Positions 36,477-48,700 of a stretch of 64,000 bases of DNA are shown here, piece after piece. Source of the DNA: Plakobranchus ocellatus (Eukaryota > Mollusca > Gastropoda > Plakobranchidae); assembly GCA_019648995.1 (NCBI GenBank), contig BLXT01001415.1:678490-742489 (forward strand), given 5' to 3'. The notes under the pieces were generated by a model that was not told where the DNA came from, ran no database searches, and saw nothing but the letters and a program-made list of their open reading frames with translations. A program made the position numbers and the translations under genes. Each line of letters opens with the position of its first letter. The stretch's first letter is position 1.

Positions 36477-37935
36477 CTAAACTGATGGTCAAAATATCTT
36501 GAGGATCTTTTTAAAGATGATAGGTGCAAAAAACCCAAAATGGAAAAAAACATAGAATGTCCAACTATCCTTAAAGAAGAGGTAGAAGCAGCAATAGAGA
36601 ATATGCAAAATGGAAAAGCCACGGGACCAGATAATATACCATTAGAAATAATTAAAGCATAGATAATTTAGGAATAGATATGACAACAAAACTTCTTAAT
36701 ACAATATACGATAGTGGTTCAATTCCAGAGGATCTTTGTAAATCTGTTTTTATAGTACTGCCTAAAACACCAGGAGCAATAGAATGTGAACTTCACAGAA
36801 CAATCAGTTCAATGAGCCATTTTACAAAAAATCCTGTTACCGTTTTGATGCATGGAGTCTAAGACCAGAAAGATCTCCAAATCAGTTTGGCTTTATGCCT
36901 GATAAAGGGACTATAAATGCAATATTCACTTTGTCAATGCTTAAGGAAAGGTGTATAGAAATGCAAAAAGATCTCCACCTCTGTTTCATTGATTATTCTA
37001 AAGCTTTTGACAAAGTAAGACATATAGATCTGTTTCGTAGGCTAGTAAAATTAGACATCGATGGGAAAGATCTGAGTGTAATTAGAAATTAATACTGGGA
37101 TCAGACTGCATCTGTAAGAATTGAAGGAGAACATAGTGATTTCAAACCCATCAAAAGAGGTGTGAGGCAGGTATGTGTAATGTCTCTTGATCTTTTTGAC
37201 CTATATAGTGACATAATCTTAAGGAATCTTGATGGTATTTCAGGCTTAAAAATAAATGGACAGAATCTTAATAATCTCGGGTATGCAGATGATACAGTTT
37301 TAATCGCAGAATCTGGCAAACAACTGCAAAAACTTCTAGATACTGTAATCTTAGAGAGAGAAAGAATGGGCCTGTCTTTGGATGTAAAGAAAATGGAATG
37401 TATGGTCATCTCAAAGAAATCCTCTAATCCCAAGTGCAATCTCGTCAGCAAAGGCGAACAAACCAAACAAGTTACAAAATTCATATACACAATGCATCTA
37501 GGTTACTTGTTGGCATCAGATGGCAGATGCACAAGTGAAATATGTAAAAGAATAGCCATGGCCAAAGGTGCATTCCAAAAGATGAAGCCAATACTGGCAA
37601 ATAGAAACATAAGTATGAAAACCAAAATAAGGTAATTAAAACATATATGTATGGTCAGTACTTTTGTATGATAGTGAGTGTTGGACAATGGGTAGAGAGA
37701 TAGAAAGAAAGCTGGAGGCGGTAGAGATGTAATTCATTGAGGGAATGGTGAGGATATCATGGACAGAAAAAAGGTCAAATGAATTAGTACTGAAAGAGGC
37801 TAACTTGAGCAATCACTAATTAAAACCATAAAACAGAGGCAACTACAGTTTTTAGGCCATATTTGCTGACACAAGGATTTAGAACAGTTAGCAATCACTG
37901 GAAAGTTTGAAGGCAACGCAGTAGAGGTTGCTTTT
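36477..37935 (+). mobile_element. RTE-like LINE fragment, reverse-transcriptase region (pseudogene)
   Basis: Non-LTR retrotransposon coding in several broken frames. In order: NGKATGPDNIPLEIIKA (36,610-36,660), FIDYSKAFDKVRHIDLF (about 36,985-37,035), IKRGVRQ (37,150), GYADDTVLIAESGKQ with the YADD catalytic box (37,278-37,320), GLSLDVKKMECMVISKK, SDGRCTSEICKRIAMAKGAF, then YDSECWTMGREIERKLEAVE (about 37,668). There are stops at 36,661 and 37,090 and frame shifts near 36,800 and 37,485. Both ends are missing, so it cannot move. Confidence 0.88.
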
Positions 37936-38609
37936 TGTTTATTACGTTAATATTGTTTGATTTTAATGCATGTTGTTTTCCTATCAAATTTAAGAGGATA
38001 GACCTGTATTTATTATGTTTTCCCGTGCTCTAAATCTAGATCTACAACATTACTTCTAGATCTTATTGTTTGTAATGTAAATAGCTTTAGGATGAAGCTC
38101 AAGGATGCAAGGATAAAAGAATTATAATACATTAATGATCACGATAAGTTACAAAATGTAAACTTTAAAATACAGTAACATTGGAACAATTTAGGGGCCT
38201 AAATTATACATGCGAAAAAATACATGTAGCCTATACTGGTCAACTGCTAGTGAAAAGTAGCAGTGAGACAAGTACTTTGAGCAGCTGGCCTGATGCAGAG
38301 GATATGGGGTGTATAAGTTAGCCACAAAAGAAACGATCATGTGGCTTTTAGCATAGCCTAGAGCAGGCTGCATACTGCAGTGGACAAGTTAGCGAATGCA
38401 ACACTTAGGTCTTAAAAACAAGTTGAAATTTTAAGGGTTTAAAATTGTAATAAAATATCCAGCTCATTTGTATTAGTCTCAAGAAGTGGCACAGCAATAT
38501 GTAGAAATAGAAAAGAGAGGTCTCATTTGTGAATGAAGCGAGATATGCGTATTCATGATTGCTGCATATCCAATGATTTCTATTGATGAACTTGGCTTTG
38601 TAAATATTT

Positions 38610-40285
38610 TAGACTGCAAACTGTCCTTGCAGTTTTTTGTGCAAAATGCAACTTTTGCCATTTTGCACTTTTCCGCAACTTTCATAAAAAAATGTGATCA
38701 AGACTAAGAATAGGGTGTTAAAATGTTATGCAGAAAAGATTGAAAACCAAAACAAAAGTAAACATAAAAAATAACGGGCTACAACAAGCACTCCCTTGGC
38801 AATTTGAAATTCATACAACGGAACAGTCATTTAGGATCTGCTACCTCCATGGCCTGCGAGGTGTAGCCAAAGATATTAAATTATTATAAGTACTTCATTT
38901 TTAAGATATTCAGGTCCAGCTGTGTGCATGGCCTACTTGCAGCACCACTTGGTTTATTGTTGGTCACAATCTCTCTTCCTCTAAAATATTTTGTAAGCTT
39001 TTTTTACCAGTTATTCATTTCACTAACGCATCCTTGACTTTAAAAAAAAATGGATACATCTGTAATTTATTGAAAATTTACAATCTAAATCTCTTAATAA
39101 TTTGCAATTCTCATTTCCTTAAATGATGCCATGATTCTTCCCCTCGTCTTTCTCTCTATCAAACTATCCATAGATCTCTCTCGGAAATTTTTCTTTCTTA
39201 TCCTGGTTGTTTTTCTTTGTCTATATCTAAATCTATTAGCCATCTTCGCCTGTCTACCGTTTAATTTTTCGTCAGCAATCTCAAAAAATTTCAGGTCACT
39301 CCCTTTAATTCTGTACAGTCAAGGCTACATCGTTTTTTTTTTTTTATTATTCAATGGTGTTTTGCAACTTTGTCGAAAAGGGAGAGAGAAGTTCAGTTTT
39401 CCTCAAAATAATATTATGGATAGGTGGATTGATAAACAAATTGGAATATTTTTTATACAATCAGTAGTGATGCAGATTCTGTTTTAATACATAGATCTAC
39501 ATCTATAGCCAAATGGTCACGTTCTTGGGTGTGTTTGTTTTCTGATAGGTCTAGTAATCACGAATAAACGTAATCAAGCTGCATATTTAACTAAATTCCT
39601 AAGATTAGAGTATTTCAAGCAGTTGATGCAGGAGTGTCAAAAAGTTAATTATAACAAAAGAAATCGATCATAGGCCAGGCTCCATTTTGTAATGCCCAAT
39701 GATAGAGTGAGGTAAGCGAGAGGCCTCCTATGGCACGGGCATCAATGACGGTACTCCGCGCATGGAAATGTAGGCCTGAAGAAAGCGCCACAGTATCTTG
39801 ATCTACTGTATAATCTTTGGTGTAACCCCTTTTGTTTTGCAGCTTGCTTTGGTCTAGCCTCGTCCTATTTTGGTGGGTACAGGCTGAGACTGGTGATACT
39901 GATAGGCCCCTCTACAGAGGAAAGTTGTTAATTCTGTCGTCACGTCTTCTTAATCCTCTTTGGAATATAGTAAAATCGTGCTCTCGCAGCCCTTCCCCAA
40001 CAATTGCGAGAAGTGTCAATTTTTAGTAACTTTTTTTTATTTGTTGGCCAAATTTGACAAAACCATGCCTGATTTTGTTTTTCTAGCGGAAAGTTACATA
40101 GAATAAGGTTTAGATCCATTGCTTTGTGAGAAAAAAAGCTTGTTTTCTGTACTGCTTATTTTAAAATGAAAGCGCAACTTTTGGGGTATAGCTCGACTTT
40201 TCCACGCAACTTCAGCACTTTTCCAGCGCAGCTTTTGCCACTTTGTTGTGCAATTTTCCGCAGGGACAGTGCAAATCTATAACCT
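38610..40285. mobile_element. Possible DNA transposon with Gly/Cys-rich-looking inverted ends (tentative)
   Basis: The left side TAGACTGCAAACTGTCCTTG (then CAG, T-run, GTGCAA) resembles the reverse of the right side, TAGATTTGCACTGTCCCTGC (then GGAAAATTGCACAA). Subterminal words such as CAACTTTTGCCATTTTGCAC and CTTTTCCGCAACTT recur at both ends. No target duplication or transposase was identified, and the match is imperfect. Confidence 0.4.
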
Positions 40286-40289
40286 ACCT

Positions 40290-43200
40290 CTAGATAAGTT
40301 TGATCAATTTCACCAGTTTCAAGAGTGTTCCATCCAGTACTTGCCTTGAATAAGATCTAGTCCATAAACTTTGCCAATGCTAGAGCCATAGAAATGCTTT
40401 CAATTTACTTCGGTTTCATCACACATTATTAATTAATGATTGTTTGACAAGCAAATCATGATTAGACCCTTGATTTGGCACACACTAAAACAGCATAAGC
40501 ACATTCACATAAAAAAAAAAAAAGATACAAATTAAGAGACCCCATTGTACATAAAGACAATTTTAATTTCTTACAGCATTTGAGCGAACAATGACATTTC
40601 AGGATGATAATTCATATAAAGGAAAAATTATCAAGAGTAGAGCCAGCCGCAATGTTACTCTACATCCAGCTCATTTTCTTTATTTTCATATATGCATATA
40701 TTTTTTCCAACAAAAAATTCTCAATTTATTTTTTTGTCCTAAGACCAGAATACTACATTAGCTGCAAAGGCAACGACGAAAGCATGTACACAATTACAAA
40801 AAAGATTCTATTTGACTTACAATCTTACAAATCTTGAAATTAAGAGTCATACACACTTAATAAAACTGATTTTTAAAAAATCTGCTTACATTTCATAAGC
40901 AAATCCCAAATTGTGTTACCTTTCTGTACCTACTATTACACTCCTGATATACCTCCTCATTAGTCATAATCATATAATTTGCTCCAGTTAGCTGCCACCT
41001 GTGGGTCATACTTTACAAATACAATGTTATGTTGACACTCTAATCACAGTTGAGTAAAATGTTACATAAAAATAAAATAATCTTGTTATGAGCTGATCTC
41101 CACAAAAAAAAATATGATATAAACCCTTCCCAGTCAATGTTTCTGCAGCAAAATCAGAAACTATTCATACCTATCAGTTTTCCAAAATACAACTAAAGAG
41201 GGATAAAGGGAGCATAAATTACAACAAGAAAGAGCAAAAGGAATGTTTGGTCTAGTGACTTACGGAGAAAATGAATAATAGAAGCTCTAATCCCCTTTGG
41301 GTACTGCTTAAACTCTTAAAGCATGTAACAATGATTTGGATTAAGTTGACCTACACAAACAAGTACAAACCTAGCAGGTTGAATAAAATAATGTCTGTCT
41401 GATTTTAACTAAGAGTAGGCAGAAAAATGTCAGGTAACTTTTAATTCTAAGAGGTTCTATTATAGAAACAGCTCGCTCAAAACTAAACTTTAAAGCTTTG
41501 ATAATATAAGTGTTTCACACATTAAGAAGTAGTCATTACATCTNNNNNNNNNNNNNNNNNNNNNNNNNNNNNNNNNNNNNNNNNNNNNNNNNNNNNNNNN
41601 NNNNNNNNNNNNNNNNNNNNNNNNNNNNNNNNNNNNNNNNNNNNNNNNNNNNNNNNNNNNNNNNNNNNNNNNNNNNNNNNNNNNNNNNNNNNNNNNNNNN
41701 NNNNNNNNNNNNNNNNNNNNNNNNNNNNNNNNNNNNNNNNNNNNNNNNNNNNNNNNNNNNNNNNNNNNNNNNNNNNNNNNNNNNNNNNNNNNNNNNNNNN
41801 NNNNNNNNNNNNNNNNNNNNNNNNNNNNNNNNNNNNNNNNNNNNNNNNNNNNNNNNNNNNNNNNNNNNNNNNNNNNNNNNNNNNNNNNNNNNNNNNNNNN
41901 NNNNNNNNNNNNNNNNNNNNNNNNNNNNNNNNNNNNNNNNNNNNNNNNNNNNNNNNNNNNNNNNNNNNNNNNNNNNNNNNNNNNNNNNNNNNNNNNNNNN
42001 NNNNNNNNNNNNNNNNNNNNNNNNNNNNNNNNNNNNNNNNNNNNNNNNNNNNNNNNNNNNNNNNNNNNNNNNNNNNNNNNNNNNNNNNNNNNNNNNNNNN
42101 NNNNNNNNNNNNNNNNNNNNNNNNNNNNNNNNNNNNNNNNNNNNNNNNNNNNNNNNNNNNNNNNNNNNNNNNNNNNNNNNNNNNNNNNNNNNNNNNNNNN
42201 NNNNNNNNNNNNNNNNNNNNNNNNNNNNNNNNNNNNNNNNNNNNNNNNNNNNNNNNNNNNNNNNNNNNNNNNNNNNNNNNNNNNNNNNNNNNNNNNNNNA
42301 CAATATAGAAAACTGAAGTCTGTTTGACAGTAAGATAATGGGTTGACATGAAATGTCCAAGGTTTATAAGAGAATATTAACTTTAAAGAAGTCTTTGTTC
42401 CATTTTTTTTTTTTTTTTGGAGAAGAAGAGTGGGTTTGTAGATGATGAATTGAGGTAATGCAATACAGCTTCAAAACAAAATACCTTACGTCAAAACATC
42501 ATGTATTTCACAGGTTTGAGTCTAAAAAAAACTTTCTTTTAAGTAGTGAACAAATAAAAGCCATTCCTAGCATGCTTATTTTAGCTGGAAATAAAAGATT
42601 ATTGAAACTAAGAGAAACAAAAAGCAGACACTTCTAACAAAATTTTCATGACACATTGAGTGGAACTATGAAAACCTTCATTGCCAATATTGTCAGGCTG
42701 ATATTGCAATCTTGCTGTTACTTTAGAAATGATCGTCTTAAGAAATATGCTTACAAAATTACATGTTTAATCCCCTTTCTCCAGAATTTATTTAATCATG
42801 CAAAGCAACAGCAGAGGGAAAAAGAGGAAAAAAAGTTAGTTATTTATGAACTGGTGTTGTACAATAATGTCACAATTGACACTCTTCTTTTTCAAAATCT
42901 TGTGTGGATTTTTGAAGTAAAAATACTTCCAGTTAGTTATTAATTGTTTTTTTTGGTTAAACAATAGTCATACAACTTATGAAAATACAAATCAAAATAA
43001 ATTGTACTTTTCTGTTTTAATGGCTCCAGGAATGTGTGTGAATAAACCTATCAAAACCAATTTCCTGTATCTTTAAGGGGGAGGTTCAATGCAACCGCCA
43101 ACAAATTTTTCAATGTGGTGGCAATCACTCAGCAAAGTCTAAATATTCCTACAACTTTTTTTTTACAGTTACATGATGTTCAATACTTGATTAAAAGACA

Positions 43201-45413
43201 AATTTCTATGACTAGACATGAAACAAAAGTGAAAACATTTTTTTTAAAGTGGAGAAGTTCACCAATTCTATTCAATACCCGTTGATAATATTTCTGTGCA
43301 TGTATTCATGGTATCTAAGGACTGAAGATTTTAAACTTGAAAGAGGCTTTGTGAATTTAATCGGTATTTAAAAAAAAAAAAACTTTCAAAAATTCTTAGT
43401 ACCTCTTTAAAATTCAAGGGCCATAGAGAATATTTTGTCAATGACTTGCAAATACAGCCAATAAATTTTAAATTCACCACTCACGGAAAAACTTATATAC
43501 AGTGTCTTGCCTAAACCCTTTTTCTGTTCTTAATTTCCTACATCAAAACAATATTTCGGCTAAATAAAAACTGTCATACACATTCCTATCCTTTTTACCA
43601 AACCATTCTTTTGTACAATCACAATCTGGACTTGTCCATCACAAAAGAAAAGACCTTTGATCAGCCGTACAAAATGGAATTACTACTCAAAAATGTGACA
43701 AAAAAAGTAAAATGATATGAATCCAACATACAAAATTGAGAATTTGATTTTAAATTTTTAAAAGCAGATCAATACTGCCTAATTAGAATGAAAGCTAGGT
43801 CTGTCAATGTTTTAAAAAGCACTATCTTTGGATAAAAACAAATGCCGATGCTGACCACATAAAGAGCATTTAATATGGAATAACAGTCTTCAAGAGAACA
43901 AGTTCTGACACTGTAGACCCATCCAATGGCTTATACACACAATCCATGTATTTTTTTTTTTTTTTTTTTTTTAGAAATTGGGGTGACCCAAATTGTCTTA
44001 ATAAGCTCATTTAGTAACAAACTTAACACACAAACAATCAATATTTAAAATAAAACCCACCAAGCATTTCTGACAAAAAGATATTTTGGGATATGGTGAA
44101 ATGTAAAGGATGCTAGTTACTGACACAAGAAATTCAAATGTTGATGGATAGTAGCTTTTTTAATATTTTGAGCCATACCTCCTAACAATTCTGTGCTTTG
44201 GCTTCACTACCACATATTTGATATATTTCCCACAGATAACCATCTATCTTTTTTGAAAATTTGGACATCCTCATATCACTGAAAAGCAATTGAAATTTAC
44301 AACAACAAAAAAGAAAAACATAAATAAATATAGAATTATAACAAAGAGACAACCTATACACCCAGATCTTCAAATCCAAACAGTATGATGTTGATAAAAA
44401 AATAAAATATGCAATTTGTTTTCAAAGATGCATGCTTAGTATTTTGTAACATGTACTGCATTGTATAAGATTAAAAATTGAAACACACTCACCTAGTAAA
44501 AAAGCAAAAATACTATTACTAACCAAACAAATTTGCACTCAAGTATGTGCAACATACTTGAAAAAAGGAGAGAAAATTCACATGCATTTTGTATATTTTT
44601 AACAATTTGTTTTTGTTTGACTGGGTTATTAGTTGTAAGCTATGAACTTAATGTCCAGAAACAAATGAAATGATTAGTACAAAGGAAATAAAGATAGTGT
44701 AAAACATCTTATGCATGCCACAATTAGTAATTCCTATGCTGAAAAAAATAAAAGCCCTCCAGCCAGCAATACAGGAAACCTAAGTGACTAAAGATGCTCT
44801 AAATGCACTGATGAGAAGGGAAAGAAAAAATAAAAGGAAAGCAAAATGGTACTTCATGTCTTAATCATTTAAAATGTGATGAAACAAAAAATAAAAAAAA
44901 ATGGGGGGAAAAAATCAATGAAGCTGTTACCTACTCTTGAGCTCCAAATGAGTGGTTGTACTAATGGTTGCGTATACAAAAATAACAACCTTAATCGAGG
45001 AGAAACCTGGCAGTAGTCAGGAGTCTTCAAGCGGCGTGGAGTGGAGACATGTGGTTCTTAAATTTGTTAGCTAAGCTGGCATAGAATATTAAAAAAAAAA
45101 AACCTCTCACACCAATACATAAGTTCCTCTTCATTTGTGCTTTAAATTGGAATTGTGTCTTTTTCTAAACCCTCATTGTCCTTAATCAATAAAAAAAAAA
45201 ATCCAAAAGGTTTGAACTCTTGTTTATACATATGTGCTTTAAGCACTGCAACAATTGAGACAGAAACAAGCTTGATTGTTTTTATCTACTTTTCCCTTAA
45301 AATCACTGCTGACCTGGTCCATGTGTTTCTTTCACCCCCTTGAGATCAGAGAATTCATTTCAACAACTTTTTCGATGCAAAAAGAGACAGTAATGGGAGT
45401 AGGGAAAGGGGAT
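40290..45413. other. AT-rich stretch, possible long vasculin 3' UTR
   Basis: About 5 kb with no coding segment, LINE, SINE or inverted-repeat element that I could recognise, broken by a 756-base gap at 41,544-42,299. The absence of the transposons that fill the introns is compatible with a long minus-strand 3' UTR, but there is no direct evidence. Confidence 0.3.
41544..42299. other. Assembly gap (756 N)
   Basis: Runs of N in the interval between the two genes. Any feature here is unseen. Confidence 0.95.
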
Positions 45414-45419
45414 TTTATT
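45414..45419 (-). promoter_or_regulatory. Nearest AATAAA after the vasculin stop
   Basis: Read on the minus strand, a canonical AATAAA sits about 185 bases past the stop. Many others follow in the next 5 kb of AT-rich sequence, so the real cleavage site and 3' UTR length are unknown. Confidence 0.35.
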
Positions 45420-45434
45420 TGCTTTTTTTTTTTC

Positions 45435-45439
45435 ATATA

Positions 45440-45458
<19 letters not shown>
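45435..45458. repeat. (AT)n microsatellite
   Basis: Twelve AT units after a T run, about 150 bases past the vasculin stop codon on the minus strand. Confidence 0.9.
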
Positions 45459-45471
<13 letters not shown>

Positions 45472-45603
45472 AACTAAGCTGTAGATTTTTTATAGACCTG
45501 TATCCTCTCAGCATGGAAAGAGGGAGAGGGGAAGCTTCCTTTCACATTCATACACTAATCCATCTCTAGCACTTAATGTGTGTAGAAATGGCAACTTTGG
45601 ATA

Positions 45604-45750
45604 TCACAAGGGCTTGCTTCTATCATCATCCTCCTCGATGCAGGAGCCATTCACCAAGCCATTATTTAAATCCTTGTCTAACTTAAGGTTAAGGGCATTG
45701 CGCAGTGTTGTCTTTAAACCGTTCTTCTGACCATGGCAGTGATTTTGTAG
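45604..45750 (-). CDS. GPBP1: Vasculin terminal exon
   Basis: LQNHCHGQKNGLKTTLRNAL, NLKLDKDLNNGLVNGS, then the acidic end CIEEDDDRSKPL and stop TGA. Corresponds to the family tail (basic helix with KNG, then an acidic Ser-rich end), though the tail itself is diverged. Confidence 0.88.
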   Translation of the reverse strand, partial: LQNHCHGQKNGLKTTLRNALNLKLDKDLNNGLVNGSCIEEDDDRSKPL

Positions 45751-48700
45751 CTGCAGAACAAAAATAATTATTGGTTTAAAATTTATGATAACCAAAAAAT
45801 ATCAAATTTAAAGGAAAATTTGCAACAAAGCCTTGAAATGCATCTACAGATCTTATACTTGGGTTTGCCAAAAAGTTGGTTGCCATCATTGTTATGTTTG
45901 AAAGATTTTCTGCTAGTCATATTTGAAAAAGCTGAACTTAATGCATAATCTGACCGTTTATGAATGAAATGGCATATATAGTAATACTTAATTTCTTTAA
46001 AAATCCGTTTTGGATGCGTTTTTACTGTGAATATTAATCCCAACCCATTAATTTCTAACTATGATGACTGAATCACTATTAAGTAGTCACCCATGAACAC
46101 TTTAAGCTAATTTACAAAGAAGTAAAGTGACACGGATAATTTTTTTTTCAATGGATCTATTGCTAATACCTAGCTTTACATGAATTACACCTCATTGATA
46201 TTAAATTGGAATTTACTATTTTGTAATTGGAAATTCTTTTTTTTTTTTTTCCAAAATGTAGTGAAAAAAGAAGCACAATTCTGTGTTTGTCTTTCAACAA
46301 TTTCTCATACTCAAGAATAAATTCTTAACAAAAAAAAATTTTAATTGCAAGTTTTTAACACCTTATACCCATAGCAAACTTTTAAATCTACAATTTACAA
46401 AATAGAAAGACTCATAATAAAAAATCGAGCTGGTGTCTTGGAACCAGGCCTGCTGAAATGTGATCCACAATTAATTTTGAGAGATAAGTATTCAATTTTT
46501 TATCCCTTAAGACACTTCTTCACAAGCAATTAAATGCTGATATGTTGACAGTAGCAGATTGTTGTTGTCCTTAATAAAGTAGGTATTGCACATTGAAAAT
46601 GAAACTCAAATCTCCACATGAAAATGATACATGAGGATATATGTGTAAGCCTTTAACTTAAAATAACAATATAACACAAATGTTACATGAAAAAGTAAAG
46701 AAAAAACTTACTTTGTTTTGAAATTCACGGATCTCATCCTCTGTAATCACATATTCTGTATTATCTTCTTCCACCCATCCCATAGACAAAAGCAGCCTGA
46801 AACAAAAGGATATCTTCTTTTTTAAAGTTGTCTTCAGTAATGAGATTTTAAACCAAAACCTACATCTTTGGCCCCACCTTGCTGCATGCCTCAAATAATA
46901 AATTGATGTTAACTCAACAGTTTTTTATGCTTTTCCTTTCTCTATTTTTTTAAATTTTCTTCACACGAAAAAAAAAAAGAACAATTTTATTAATACAAAT
47001 GAGGTGAAGCTGTAGTAAAAGGTTTTTAACCATAACACCTCTACGCATATGTCATGGGCTATACCTAGCAAAGTATAAATAATAATAATAATACTAAGTA
47101 AGACTCCTCTGCCTAAGTATCCCTTGAGATTTATTTGGGAATACAAAATAAAACAAGAATCAAAACCATGATTATAATACTAATCCAAATCTCTCTTATA
47201 GAATAGAGATAATGAATGTAGCTTAATACATTTTAGAAAAGAGACGATTGAAATTAAAAAGGATTATGGGAAAAAAAATTCCTGGGATCTTTATTCATGT
47301 TTGTATTGAAGCACTTGCCAACTTAGTTCACCAGATCTAAACTAGATTCTAGACTGTTTGAACAAACAAGATGAACTGATGATGGTCATATGTGTTAATT
47401 CCACAAAATAAAATTTTCTTACTAAAAAAAAAAAACGTAAATTGCAATAAAGATGTCCTTGAAATCAAATTATATCCAGATGTTTGTTCAAGGGCACTTT
47501 TATTTGATTATGTGACTGATTATTTTGAATTTTTAGAAATTAAAAATAATGTCTTAGAAAAAGAAATTTGTTCAAACTACCTTGCATGACCTTTCACCTA
47601 TGAAAAATCCTCCTCAAGTGGCTGCAAGACTGTAAGTCCTCACCATAATAATTGGATCTAGGCTTTAGATTTAACATATTGTTAAGCCCCTTAATTTTTG
47701 TTTCTTTTAGTCCTGATCAGTGTTACTGAATGCCTTCTTGATAATTGAGATTTGTAGCCAATACATTTCTGCTAGAGCAACTAATAGAGTATTATAATTA
47801 ACTCTATATGTCTATTCTATGTGCGGGTGTAGATCTGTAAGTAGATCTTGGTCAAGCTCTAGTGTAGACTCTTCACAAATCAATAAACATATTTGCACAA
47901 AGTATATCTAATTCCAGATTAGAGTCTAAAAAATCATGGACATATAGATCGTCAGAGATGTCAACCTCAAGAATTCCATAAAACTTCAAGACATCATTGC
48001 CTTATTTAGGCTAGTGAGAAACAGAGCAAAAGTTCCAGCCCATCGTCTTAAAAAACCACTAAACCTTTTAGAAGTACTTAAGCATTTTTATTGCTGCAAG
48101 TGCCACAAGTTGGCAATAGCACTACTGACATTATAATAAGTAAAGTGGATTACTGGTTATGATAGATTTTAAGTGCCAAGTGAGGGATAGAGCTGGCGAT
48201 TCTTTAAAACTAAAATATCAAAAATCGAACAAAAATAAATAAAATTTTTAACTTATTGTATTTGTATCGATATAGAAGTATCGACCAAAAGCATGTTAAA
48301 AAATATAAACCACTTTCACTTCTGGTACAAAAACGAAACTAGAAAGAAGCAACAGTGAAAGTCCAGTATAACCGAAAGTAAATTAGTCTAAATTCATCTT
48401 ACACAAAGTAAGAAAAATCGTAATTTAGACCTCAAATACGTAATGCGTAATTTTGGCTTGAAAAAAGTAATTTATTCGTTTTCTTTGAAATGGTTGGCAG
48501 CTCTGAAGATGGCATGGTGAAAGAGACAACCTTTTATCAATGGCTCATATAGATCTACAATACATTTGTACCTAGACTTTTCTTTCCGATACAAATCTGT
48601 GATAAAAACAAACTAAAGTCATTTAAGTTTCAGTTACGAGTATAATTGTCTGCTATAATTATGACACTCCCTTCAAACTGTAACTCCTCTTTTTTTTTAT

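Noticed and set aside
39131-39487. 118-codon hydrophobic open frame between the genes
   Set aside because: Phe/Leu-rich translation of T-rich DNA. No conserved motif or neighbouring exon.
41510-42360. Open frames of about 270 codons across the second large gap
   Set aside because: Same reason: the frame is open only because N hides stops.
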